A stretch of 64,000 nt of DNA from Gliomastix tumulicola (lineage: Eukaryota; Ascomycota; Sordariomycetes; Hypocreales; Bionectriaceae): assembly GCA_001599755.1 (NCBI GenBank), contig BCHX01000010.1, positions 99,067-163,066 of the forward strand, given 5' to 3'. How positions within the stretch are numbered: position 1 is the first letter of the stretch; each line of letters starts with the position of its first letter. The notes under the pieces are model-generated. The model did not search any database. It saw nothing but the letters and a program-made list of their open reading frames with translations, and was not told the DNA's origin. Shown here in pieces: positions 50,874-60,933 of this stretch. Position numbers and translations under genes: made by a program.

Positions 50874-51236
50874 GTGACACTCCTTCTCGACCAGCGAGGC
50901 AACGAGATCACCATCACAGACACGATGGTCTCCAGAATAGCTGGAGCGTTTAATGAAGAAGTGATGGCACTTCTTCTCGACCGACGAGGTGATGAGATTA
51001 CCATCACAGATAGGGTGGTCAAGGCTGCGGCGGCAAAATGGAGTGATGGTGAGGGAGTGATGACACTACTTCTTAACCAACGAGGCGACAAGATTACCAT
51101 TACAAACGAGGTGGTTAAGGCTGCTACAGCAAACAGCAGCAATGGCAAGGAGGTGATGGCACTGCTTCTCGACCAGCGAGGCAACGAGATCACCATCACA
51201 GAGAAGGTGGTTGAGGCTGCAATGGTGACTAATTAG
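50868..51236 (+). pseudogene. NLR-type short repeat domain fragment (about four units)
   Basis: Four units of about 32 residues read VMALLLDQRGDEITITE-VVKAAA, a repeat found in the C-terminal part of fungal NACHT-type (NLR-like) and ankyrin-like proteins. Units 2 to 4 are in exact register; unit 1 is divergent at its end. The frame starts within a few bases of the end of the LINE fragment and stops with TAG near 51234. No NACHT domain or start accompanies it, so it is a detached sensor-domain piece. It is not contiguous with the NACHT pseudogene at 16-18 kb, although that copy lacks just such a C-terminus. Confidence 0.65.
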
Positions 51237-51789
51237 GGGACGTTCTGGATGTCTTTAGAATTGACACATGGTACGTGTTGGTCACCTTTCACGTGTCGAA
51301 ATGCTTCTCTCTGGTGGGATCCCTATAGATTCACCTCGTAGCTGGATGTAGACTTCTCTTTGGAACAACGAATGTGAGTAGTCATCGGTGAGATCTGAGA
51401 GCAAGCAGTAGACGCTTTTATTAACACGTCAATCGTGTCTATGTTGGGGCGGTGACAAATTCCTTGTCGGCAGCGAAAGCCGGTGTCGACTCGACATTTG
51501 TTGATATTGATGAGTCTACACTGGTAGGAGAAGCTTGTTGGGAGGCCTCTCAACTATCTGCAATGTTACTCAGACTAAGACTGCTTCGCGCATCTGCTCA
51601 GAAGTCTTGCGCTGGAAATGCAGCTATTACCTCTCAGGATTTTGCCACTTCGGACGTATGATCACGTACATGTAGGGCTACCTGCTTCCATTGAAAACTT
51701 GGGAAGATCTCCATCAGTCTGCTCCCGTCCGGTCGCCGTAGGCATTACCCCCCTGCGTGGCCAGTGTAGGCTGTCGCTACACAGACACC
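51237..51789. other. No recognisable gene
   Basis: Short ORFs without domains between the NLR repeats and the DUF6601-like pseudogene. Confidence 0.4.
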
Positions 51790-52720
51790 TGCCAACTTGC
51801 TCTTTCTTAGGTGATGTTCTGAAGCCGTTCCTGTTGTATACCACTGTCGCGACCCGATTATCAACGAAAAGAGAACAGACGGCTAGGAGCAATGGGCGGC
51901 GGCCCCAGGCTAGAGAAGACGGTGAAGCCGTACGACGCAGACTAGAAGGCGTTGTTGCTAGTGAGGGCGTCGGTGGCAAGCCCAACCTGCATCGCCGTCA
52001 GAACCACGGCCGAATAGACGGTTGTGCCGGCCAGCCAGGCAAAGTTCTCCTGGAAGAAGGTACTGTATTGGTTCCAGTGGGACATGCAGTTGCGTAATGG
52101 GGTCTGAGAGAAAGTATATCTTGTTGAGCCGACTCAAGCGAAGCTCGCCGTAGTGGAACCGCGGGTCGATGTGCGGGTAGATGTGCTCCGTGTCCAACTT
52201 CTCGACGAACTTAAGGGAAGCCTCGGGAGACGGCACTATCGTCTGCGGGAGCAGCTGCATACCTCCTCACAGCAAAGATATTCCGTCTAGAAGTGCGGCT
52301 CGAGGAGGAAGTGTGGCACTGGCTTTAAGAACATCCGTCCTGTAGTCCAGACGAGATGCACATCCATCCGCTCCGTGATCAATATGTCTCGGCGTAGCAA
52401 GAGTTGAGCGTGTAACGCGCGGGTGAGCATTGGCCGACCTGCCATCCACAGCCAGCCGTGAATAGTGCTGAGGCGCTGCAGGTCGAGCTCCTTTTCGATG
52501 CAAGCAGTAATATGCCGACCGGCAGCGGCCAAGTCGCCGGACTCGTTGCGGTACGACGCGGGTAGGAGGGACAAGAACCGGTCGCGGCCTTGTGGAACCG
52601 TGCCGACGGCTTGATCGGTCGCATGTTCGGTATCGCGCTCGAGAAGACGAATAGAGAATGGGACACCCTACTAGCATAATTGTTAGCAGGAAACGGGCTG
52701 ATGACGGACACGGCGACGCG
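51790..52720 (-). pseudogene. DUF6601-like membrane protein, decayed
   Basis: The minus strand carries, across changing frames, MAGRPMLTRALHAQLLLRRD, ITERMDVHLVWTTGRMFLKP, VPHFLLEPHF, then a stop and TEYLCC, LDTEHIYPHIDPRFHYGELR, LSRLNKIY, MSHWNQYSTFFQENFAWLAG, TVYSAVVLTAMQVGLATDAL and FTVFS. These match a fungal family of unknown function (DUF6601) with C-terminal membrane segments. Stops interrupt EPHF|TEYL (TAG where the family has Trp) and NNAF|SASY (TAG), and a frameshift lies near 52115. The middle, before LDTEHIY, is shortened. Not functional. Confidence 0.55.
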
Positions 52721-53394
52721 CCCCTACAGGATCCCATTGCCTCCCGTCTGGCCTCCGTTTTGAGCACTCGCGCCCATCGCCAGCGAGGAAGTCCTCAGGC
52801 GTTGTGTGCTGCAGGTACGCCGACGACACGCTTGTCGGACGGGCTGCGAGAGCTCGAAGGCCACTCAGTGCTGTGGTCCTGCCATTGTCGTTTCACACAA
52901 CTTTCTGTTTGGCATGATGATAGGCGTGGCAGTATCCTAAGAGCGAGTAAAGCAGCACTGGTGTTGGTGCACAGTGCTTCAGATCCGAAGCGCCGTGGCG
53001 CGTCAGACGGGCAATCGTGCCAGGCTGTGCCTCTGGTGACCAATCCAACACGGCCCCTGGGGTGCCCCACAATTCGTATGACAACCCCGCCGTACCTCAG
53101 AGAGCCCAACACGACCTGATAGGTCCTGCGTCTCCTGAGATAGTGAGTAGTGCGACATGGCAGGGTGAATCATCCGTGCCTCTCCAATCAGATTGGACAA
53201 CATGGGCAGTATGGAAACATCGAATCCCAGCGCAAACATTTTGGGGGCCAGGTCAAGCAAGATGGAATGCCTCCTGTGCCTTTAAAGAGGTCGCTCGCAG
53301 CTCTCCCGGGTTATGGTCGGTGTCAAACCCATCTCATACCAACAGCACCACCGTGGTCCCGTGGCAGAGGCCCTCACGACGATTAGACGACACA
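52721..53394. other. No recognisable gene
   Basis: The frame of the next ORF is open back to 53017 but upstream residues are not protein-like. No repeat or promoter is assigned. Confidence 0.4.
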
Positions 53395-53991
53395 ATGTCC
53401 GCCGAAGCTGGCGACACGAGTGACGACTCGCCTATGACAGGATCTTATCCTCTCAGCAACCGGTTTCCTCAATACGGCAGGGCGAACGGCGTACTGCTTA
53501 CGAAAATTATAGATGCAATGGTATTTACCTGCTACAATACTAATTATGTCGTCGTCGTCGGCATTGAAACCTGGAAGTACGTCTACCCTGCTTTCATCCG
53601 CATGTGTGTATTACTAACTAGTGAGCCTAGATTTGTCAGGAACGCCCTCTACTGGCTACGCAACCTCGTAATACCGGCTCCTGCAAATACCTACCATGAT
53701 GCCGTTCGATTCCTAAGGGATACTTCCCCTGATGGCAACACCAACCTCCCATTTCCGTCTTTTTATGAGGGATATGTTTGGCATAAGGGTAGGCCTTGGG
53801 CGGTTTTCTACGAGGGCAAACATACATTTGCGTTCCGGCCGCTCTCGTCGTTGTACTCTGTCAACAACATCTCCCCGTTGGCCTTATACGATGTCGTCAT
53901 TCGCAATATGTTCTACCAACATGGCGGCAAGACAACACATCTGATCAAGAAGATCTGCGATATACTCAAGCCTGTCAATACGACCATTTAA
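53395..53991 (+). CDS. Hypothetical protein, 198 residues
   Basis: A single open frame from ATG 53395. After a Ser/Asp-rich start come NGVLLTKIIDAMVFTCYNTN YVVVVGIETW, YVYPAFIRMCVLL, RNALYWLRNLVIPA, LPFPSFYEGYVWHKGRPW and NMFYQHGGKTTHLIKKICDI. The aromatic-rich, low-repeat composition and the absence of stops suggest real coding sequence, perhaps an exon of a larger gene. I recognise no family. Hydrophobic stretches are too short to call membrane segments with confidence. The neighbours are both pseudogenes. Confidence 0.4.
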   Translation: MSAEAGDTSDDSPMTGSYPLSNRFPQYGRANGVLLTKIIDAMVFTCYNTNYVVVVGIETWKYVYPAFIRMCVLLTSEPRFVRNALYWLRNLVIPAPANTYHDAVRFLRDTSPDGNTNLPFPSFYEGYVWHKGRPWAVFYEGKHTFAFRPLSSLYSVNNISPLALYDVVIRNMFYQHGGKTTHLIKKICDILKPVNTTI

Positions 53992-54585
53992 TTGCTCCCT
54001 ATGTTCCTGACAATGATACTCACGTGTATGTGTACCGCCACAATCCTCATCTGAGCCTTACTGATATATGAGCTTGCAGGAATCCACGAAGCACTGCCCA
54101 TATTACCCAATTTGGTTGAGAGGATACCTGAGGGCCGAAATGCTGGTCAGGTCCTCTCCTCGATAGCTAGCATCGAACTTGAGGAGCAGTTTTCTTCGGG
54201 GGACGCTGGGACGCTGGGACACTGGGACACTGGGACAAAAGCCATTGATGTTTGCCTCTGAGGATGGCCGGGAAAGAATGCCATTTGCGAAGGCGGGTCC
54301 AGAGTCTTCACCATCCAATGAAGTCTGAGCATGATGCGCCTTAGTGGGATCAGCCCGGTGCAGCGTAGAGTTCAGCAAGATGGGATGGGAACGCCAACGT
54401 AGTTAGACGCCACGAGACTTGCCCAGATGATGACCGACCCGTGCTACTTGCATGGACGAGCACAGCGCTTGTGTCGCCAATTACGTATCTCGTTGTAGCC
54501 CCTGCTTGCTGGCCCCCTCTGTCCACCCAAATCTGTCAAAATATGCTAACGACGCGTCTCGACACACTCCTGCCACTGGTGTGAG
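53992..54585. other. No gene; contains an 8-bp tandem repeat
   Basis: At about 54200-54237 the units GGGACGCT, GGGACGCT, GGGACACT, GGGACACT, GGGAC follow one another. No coding region is recognised. Confidence 0.5.
54200..54237 (+). repeat. 8-bp tandem repeat, about 4.6 units
   Basis: Unit GGGAC(G/A)CT; two early units have G and two later units have A at the variable position. Confidence 0.85.
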
Positions 54586-56560
54586 TTGATCTCGGTATTA
54601 TGTGACCCCGCAGACACGCCTAGACCCTTCACATTCACGCTCACGCTCGAAGTGGTTCGCGAGGCCGCCGAGTCGGGCTGCACACTTTTCCAGCGTCGCT
54701 TACGCCATCTTGAGACTAGCCTTAAGAGCCATAGGCATGAAGGAGCCTGTCAGCTTTCGCTATTGCTTGAATTTGGCACTGGCGATAACGAACTCCTGGG
54801 ACTCGAGTGTGAGTGGCGTTGCGCCGAGGTCCCATTTGACACGGACGATCCCGAGTTGCTGCGCATTCCTTCACACATATGGTAGCCTCTGCCTTGTCCT
54901 AGCTATGTTCTGATGCACTGTAAAGACTGACAATAACGCCGCCATAGACTCGGGAGCTCCGGCGCAGCCGCCTCCGGCCTTTGAGCCACTCAATATGCAG
55001 CCCGCATCCGACGAGAACTTTGCTTGGATGGCAAGGCACTTGAAAACCTGCCGCGACAAGCACGAGAAATGCAGACACCTACACGACGACGCCCGCTCTG
55101 CGAATACCCTCCCACTCCGCCTAGTTGAAGTTGGCCCTGTGGGAGACGACGTCGTGCTTTTCTCGTCGGCACCATTCAACAGCAGCGTGGCATTTGCGGC
55201 AGCCAGCTACGTTTGGGGAGAGGGAACCAAAGAGTATCGTACGACCAAGTCCAACCTACCGCAACGGAGCGAGGGCGGCGTGTGCGTTTCAGCATTGCCG
55301 CGTACCATTCGCGACTTGATAGCAGTGACACGACGGCTTGGGCTTACCCACCTCTGGATCGATGCACTATGCATTGTCCAAGATGATGAGGCTGAGATTG
55401 AGCATGAGCTTAATAGGATGGACCAGTTCTACTCCCATGCCGACATAGTGGTATGTGCTGCCATGGCCAAGGATAGCGAGGATGGGTTCTTACCGGATCC
55501 TCGTACCGTGGAGAGATCTTACGGCGTCGTGTACGAGCGTCCGTATCAGTGGCGACGGTGGGGTGACTAGGAAGAGCAAGTCATGACTATGCTACCAGAG
55601 ACCACAGTCCGGCTTTCCGAGAAAAAGCTCCTCAATGAAACAAGACTCGACAGCGAGAAAGAGCCCATAGAGGAGCGCACGTGGACCGTGCAGGAGAGGG
55701 TGGCTGCAACACGCTTACTCTATTTTGAATCAAGACAAGTCCGATGGAAGTGCAAACAAACCGAGCATATTGATGGCGGGGAATTTGGGATAATTGACGA
55801 CCGGATGGTGCAAATCGGGTCAGGGCAACCCACCATATTCAATGAATTCGTCGACACATGGAATTCTTGCGTGTCCAACTTCTCCTCCTGCAGTTATTCT
55901 GATCAGACCACCTTCGCAGATAGGATCAAGGCCTTTGAGAACTCTGCGAAGGAACAGTCTACCCTTTCCGGCTGGCCATTAGATCAGATCTGTTGCGGTA
56001 TATGGATGATCGAATATCCTTGGTCACTCCTCTGGAAAAAATCAAGCCCGCAACCCATCGAGGCCCGAAGAGGACCACCCTGGTCCTGGTTTTCACTCGC
56101 AGGGCAGGTCGAGTACGAGACCGCCATCTGATTCAGTCGACTTTGTATGGCCAAGGCAAAGGTCTTGAGTTTCCCTATGGACTCGTCAGGAGAAACCCCT
56201 CTCGTCCTCTCGGGTCGCGCCATCGACTTCTTCTGTCATGCTGTGAAGGCCAATACGCTGGGCTCGGACGTTTTTACTGGCTTGAGGATGTACTGGGATG
56301 TATACCTAGAGCCACAACAGATCTAGTTGTTGGAGGTGCTGTGCCCCTTGGAGGCTCTCACCTTCGGCATCGTCCTGAGCAAGGATCAACGTGGCTCATT
56401 TCGCCACTGTGGCTACTTCAACTTGAGGGCCTGCTATGCCGAATATGAGTCTCCCTTTCTCGTGGAGGCCGGTATCTGCAGCTGGCATGCTCCGCTCGTC
56501 TCGCCGTGTTGGACGACCAGGTACACCAGCCCCCTAGTGGACAAGTATAAAATCAGGTTC
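54586..56560 (+). pseudogene. HET domain protein with three in-frame stops
   Basis: A second HET-type gene. The upstream ORF (54586-54885: FTFTLTLEVVREAAESGCTL) resembles the N-terminal part of HET proteins; an intron of about 60 nt (GTAGCC near 54884, TAG near 54945) probably joins it to the main part, but the exact join is uncertain. From 54995 one frame runs on: FAWMARHLKTCRDKHEKC, FAAASYVWGEG, LPRTIRDLIAVTRRLGLTHL WIDALCIVQDDEAE, YSHADIVVCAAMAKDSEDGF and ERTWTVQERVAATRLLYFES. Stops interrupt it at 55568-55570 (TAG), 56129-56131 (TGA) and 56324-56326 (TAG), yet family-like sequence continues in frame to about 56560. All three fit C:G to T:A change. Confidence 0.75.
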
Positions 56561-56753
56561 AGGTTCAGGTTCAATTCCTACTCGGTTGTAGCCGCCCTTC
56601 CCCAGCAGCTATGCCCGGAAGCGGGGTTTGGCCGACAGCCGAGGTGTCCCGAACGTGCGTCTAGACCACCCCACTTCGCCGAAGCCGTTCGACGCTGGCC
56701 AGCTGCCTCCAAACTTCCCATTTTTCTACCTGAACCTTCATCCACGGAAGTCC

Positions 56754-56818
56754 CTGTCATGACGCACGGACGAAAAGCATGCAATTTAGTAAATTACAGC
56801 ACACCCTTTGTACAGTAG
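56754..56818 (-). repeat. Fragment of the 200-bp repeat, inverted
   Basis: Read on the minus strand it starts CTACTGTACAAAGGGTGTG and matches the first 65 bp of 18629-18828. Confidence 0.75.
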
Positions 56819-57059
56819 GCTTCAAAACGCGCCTGCTGCGCAATTGGGGGCTGCAGTTTCCCGGGTCTGATGTTATTTTTCGTGTGCCGGCTGTCCCGGG
56901 TTTTCATGACTGTCCCGTGTTGTTGCTACTGACTAAGCGGGGAACACGCTTAGTCCTGACGGGTAATGGGACTCTAGCAGCCGTCACGAGAGGGATTAGA
57001 GAGTGGACGCATTGACGAAAATGAGTTTCACTAGCTCCTGACTTTTGCCTCGGGCACTG

Positions 57060-57240
57060 AATGAATGAATGAAGTTTGTTACGCCCGGGAGGATTCACCT
57101 TATAGGGTCCACGGCGTTTCGCTACATACACTTCCACGGTCTTGCCCGAATCTCCCAGAAGCCCCACGTTCGTCATCCACTTATTCTCGCCTCACCTGGC
57201 TCTATGACAGGCCGCCTTGAAGGCCAATTTCTCCAACCCG
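57060..57240 (-). mobile_element. LINE 3' end with ATTC tail, inverted
   Basis: Read on the minus strand it matches 18975-19198 (CTTCAAGGCGG ... GTGGGGCTTCTGGGAGAT ... GGGCGTAACAAACTTC) and ends in ATTC units instead of ATATC. It abuts the LINE copy beginning at 57292, in the opposite orientation. Confidence 0.6.
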
Positions 57241-57291
57241 ATGCACCTACCCGGAACCCCAGCCGAATCACCCCGTTCGTCACATCTGTCT

Positions 57292-58640
57292 ACTATCTTT
57301 CAAGACACACGTCGGGAAGTGGATAGCCAAGGCGCGGGCCGTGGCGTACCACCTGAAAGGGCTCACGAACAAAAAGCACGGACTGCTCCCCGCCGCTGTG
57401 CGGCAGGCTGTCCAGGCATGCGTAGTCCCCGTCTTGCTCCATGGAGCGGAGGCGTGGTATCCGGGCATCACCTGCCCGTCGTGGGCGCAACCGTCTAAAG
57501 AAGTGTCATCGATAATCAAAGGGCTGATCCAGAGGATGGACGCATGTCTCTGCCAGGCCATACGGGCCATCCTACCGGTATGGATCACGACACCGGGGCT
57601 GTGGCCGTCTCGGCCCGGCTGAAGTGTTTTGACGCCGAAGCGACGGGCGCGCTCCGGGGCCTGCAGGCGGCCCTCCTGATACCGCGCAGCCCCGACCTGC
57701 AGATCGTAGTCTGCCTCGACAATGTTGCAGCAGCCTCGGACTCTTCCCAGGACGTCTTTATCGAGTTCCAGGCCCTCGCCGACGCACACGGCGCCACAAG
57801 TGTCCGGTGGGTGCCCGGCCACGCCAAGATCCCAGGAAACGAAGAAGCCGACGGGCTAGCGAAGGCGGGCTGTCTGCAGCCAGCGCCAGCCGACGCTCTA
57901 CCTACCCTGGCATACATTCGCCGAGCTGCGAGGCAGCGGCCGAAAGACGCTTTTGCCGCCTGGTGGAGGGAGTCGGCACCCGATCAGTACAAACTGCTGG
58001 AGCTGCCAGCCATGACACGCTGCCCGCCGGAGCTCACACTGCCGCAAGGTACCTCCGCGCTGGCGGATCAGACTGGAAGCAAGACCTTCGGCGGCGGTGC
58101 ACCGCGCACTAGGCAAGCATTTTACCGAATTCACCAAGGTAGCGAGAGACAGTGCGTCCTTCGAGAAAGTCTGTCGCCGCTACTAGACACAAACTCGCTG
58201 GCATAGGCATGACATACACGCCCATGCGCAACCACTCTTCTGTTTTTCTTGTTCCTTTTCTTTGCCTTTTCAATATTTTGTTCACTTTCTTTCCCACTAT
58301 AATCTCTCCTTCGTACTGAGCCCGGGCAGCATGGAGGACCGGACGCACCTCGCTACTGGCTGGGACCGCGCACGAGCCTCCTCGGCGGCCGATGTAGAGG
58401 TCCCATTAGGACCAACAACATCACTCTGCGCCTGGATGACCCGCTGACGGGCGGCAGGTTTCGACGATGGGCGCCTTCGAGCCTACGATATGCTGAGTGG
58501 TGTTTACGGTAACCACTTTGTAGAGTTTTGTAGAGTAGTATCTAGAAACAGCAACTCAGCAAGTCCTGTGCCCCTACAGGGGACCTGAGCGGCTAGATGC
58601 CGCTGGACGGAATGTACAAACAGACAAAAAAAACAAATCA
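57292..58640 (+). mobile_element. LINE 3' part with internal deletions
   Basis: Matches the LINE at 33.8-36.05 kb: TTTCAAGACACACGTCGGGA at 57298, GAEAWYPG, RNase H (DAEATGALRGLQAA, VCLDN, WVPGHAKIPGNEEADGLAKA), the 3' UTR with the CCCCTACAGGGG hairpin and an ACAA/A-rich tail. Compared with that copy it lacks about 440 bp near 57598 (including the first RNase H Asp block), 27 bp near 57738 and about 140 bp near 58047. The frame changes at the deletions, so it is inactive. 5' truncation is normal for LINEs. Confidence 0.8.
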
Positions 58641-59096
58641 CATTCCAGGGTAGGTGTCCCTCTTGGGCCCGGGACGGAACATCCCCATTCTGGGGCTTTG
58701 CCTGACCCACTGGGTCTGTGATCCTACGACCGTGTTGGTTGGGGTCGCAACCTTGATTCGCTGCGATCGTCCCATATTTGTACCGTAGGACCACAAAAAC
58801 CGAAGCTTTTCCGCCGGAACGCTTTTATGTGATGACGTGTCTACCCCGCTCGGGGTCGAATCACTCCTAGTATCCCTTCGAATTTTATGAGGCTAATGCC
58901 CAGGTTCCGATAATGAGCAAGTCGACTTTCTGCATTCACAACACACGGACTAGCCCTTCAGTTCACCTGCTTAGAGCTCGTGAACTGAACAACGCGCGTT
59001 GTGCGCTTCCTTGGGCTCTGCTATTTTATTCGTTTGGCGTTTTGTACGGTCGCTGGCTCTAAGTCCATTTGACGGCATTGGGAAAATGAGCCTAGC
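58641..59096. other. No recognisable gene
   Basis: Spacer between the LINE tail and the zinc-finger gene. A minus-strand ORF (58971-59213) is antisense to exon 1 and has no domain. Confidence 0.4.
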
Positions 59097-59866
59097 ATGA
59101 GTTATTGCAGGCGCTGTGATCGGCCCTTTAGCAGCCGTATTTCTTTTGAGCAGCATCTTAAGGGTAAGCACTGACAAGAGTGTTGAAATTCGCCGACGCT
59201 TTCTATATTCCACAGTATGCTAAGGCGCCAACATAATACAGACTCTTCTCAGCACTTTATATGCTATCAGTGCTTGCACAAGCCTGATTTCGACGACGAG
59301 GATGAGCTGGATAGTCACCTGGAAAACGAGCATCACATCTGTGTGCCGTGCTGGTTGTCTTTTGAGAATTCCAATCAGCTTGTTGAGCATGATATGACTG
59401 CGCACCACAAATGCAATCTGTGCGGGACATACCAGGATTCTGCATCGAACTTAAAAAATGTAAGGCTTCGTCATTAATGCCAAGCCTGGTCCTCAGGCTT
59501 ATTCTCTCACTAATTTTGTCGCAGCACCGCAAAAAACATGCCGAAAAGACTATTCAATGTCCAGGGTGTCCAAGAACATTCATCTCAGACTCGGCAATGG
59601 TGCTGCATCTCGAAGCAGGGACCTGCGAGTGTGGTGCGGGCAAAGAACATGTTTTTGACGTCGCCTTCGAGTGCCACCAGGCTCCCTGGTATACCTCTAA
59701 CGACTCGGATTTTGACTTCAAATGCCCAAGTTGCGGCACATATTTCCCCTTGATGAGCGCCTTGCTACAGCACGTCGAGAGCGAAGCCTGCCAAGAACAT
59801 CTGTCGAGGTTTACGGTGCTCGGAAGATTTCTCCACTACCTGAGGCTGCGCACGGGCATACTCTAA
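59097..59866 (+). pseudogene. C2H2 zinc-finger protein (three exons, frame break at first junction)
   Basis: Probable exons: 59097-59163 (MSYCRRCDRPFSSRISFEQH), 59216-59459 and 59525-59866. The second junction is clean (GTAAGG...CGCAG) and joins ASNLKN to HRKKH in frame, restoring a finger. Exons 2-3 show CYQCLHKPDF...HLENEH, CVPCWLSFENSNQLVEHDMT AH, CNLCGTYQDSASNLKN-H, CPGCPRTFISDSAMVLH and CPSCGTYFPLMSALLQH. At the first junction the canonical GTAAGC donor and ACAG acceptor leave one extra base out of phase and give an immediate TAA. So either another splice site is used, the gene starts at exon 2 (ATG 59217), or it is frameshifted. A DNA-binding role is likely from the fingers only. Confidence 0.55.
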
Positions 59867-60210
59867 TGGAGTTCACTCGTAGACTGGGCATGGTGACTGG
59901 CGAAGAAGAATCGGGACGCGAAAATCAATTATCAGCTGGGTCATATCGAGCATAAGACATAGGTGGCGTAATTTCATGAAGTCCTTCAGCCCAGGGTTGC
60001 CATACGCGGAAGTTTGCACACCGTGTTGACGAATTCGAGCTCGGGGGCCGTTTTTGTCGATCATGCCCTTCAGTGTTTTTTCGTTCTCAGGCCTGACCGC
60101 TTTAGTAGCCGCGCCGCCAGAAGACAGCTATTCTTCTCCCAGAGTTCCTAACTAGTATAAGGTAGCGTCTTTTCGACGAAACGCCAACCCTCCTAACAGC
60201 TGGCCAGGTA

Positions 60211-60430
60211 CCCCTACTCTTCTAGTTCAATTGTCAGCAACCCTCAATCGTTGGCTTTCCCTTGTCAATTTCCTGACTCATCCTTATTTCCGACCAAACT
60301 CTCAGGTACTGGGATCTCCGAGATTAATTGAGATAGCTGTGTCAGGACGCAACGCATCGACCTCGCTCGCATCTTTCATCGCAAAAAATTCCCTTCTCGT
60401 CTGTCATTCACTTCTTTATGGTCAGGGAAA
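60211..60430 (+). repeat. Terminal-looking repeat, long copy B
   Basis: Starts CCCTACTCTTCTAGTTCAAT and matches 23215-23439 (minus). It ends about 35 bp upstream of the OrsD-like ORF at 60464. Confidence 0.65.
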
Positions 60431-60463
60431 ATCAACTTGACCGCTGCCCCGGGTGCTAGCACC

Positions 60464-60865
60464 ATGGACCTCAACAACATCTTTTACTACAGTCCGTCAT
60501 GGTGCATCATAGTATGTAAAGAGTGTGGCACGGTGCCGCAGATCACTCTTTACCATCATATTCGCCTCTACTACAATCCCCAGCGAATTTACCAAGTAGC
60601 CGCGATCAAGTCGTTCGTGCAAAAGTCTAATCATCCGCCCCTCCTGCAAGACCCAACAGAAATGTACAACTCGGTCCGGCCGTCACCAGGCGCTACTCCT
60701 TTTCCATTTCTTCCAGCGTTCTACAACGGCATCGATGGAAGTCCTTACATCTGCCATACTCGCACAGCTCTTGAGGATCACCGTACTCGTAGCAAAGTCT
60801 ACGGTGAAGAAGTCTGCCGCCAGGGCGGAAGTGCAGCGGATCGGTTGGTGGCATGGAAGGCTTAG
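60464..60865 (+). pseudogene. OrsD-like N-terminal fragment
   Basis: From ATG 60464 the frame reads FYYSPSWCIIVCKECGTV with a following LYHHIRLYY, then PFPFLPAFYNGIDGSPYICH TRTALEDHRT. This is the half-finger, Pro linker, half-finger arrangement of OrsD/DUF3505 N-termini, but the second Cys pair is reduced. After 134 residues it ends at a stop before any long middle region. It starts just downstream of the terminal-looking repeat at 60211-60430 in the same orientation. It may be the 5' end of an OrsD-RecQ element whose rest is gone. Confidence 0.45.
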
Positions 60866-60933
60866 CTCGGATCTGATCCGTTCGCCCCCTAGCAACTTAG
60901 CCTGTCCGAGGAAGTCGGGACAGCTAACGTTCA

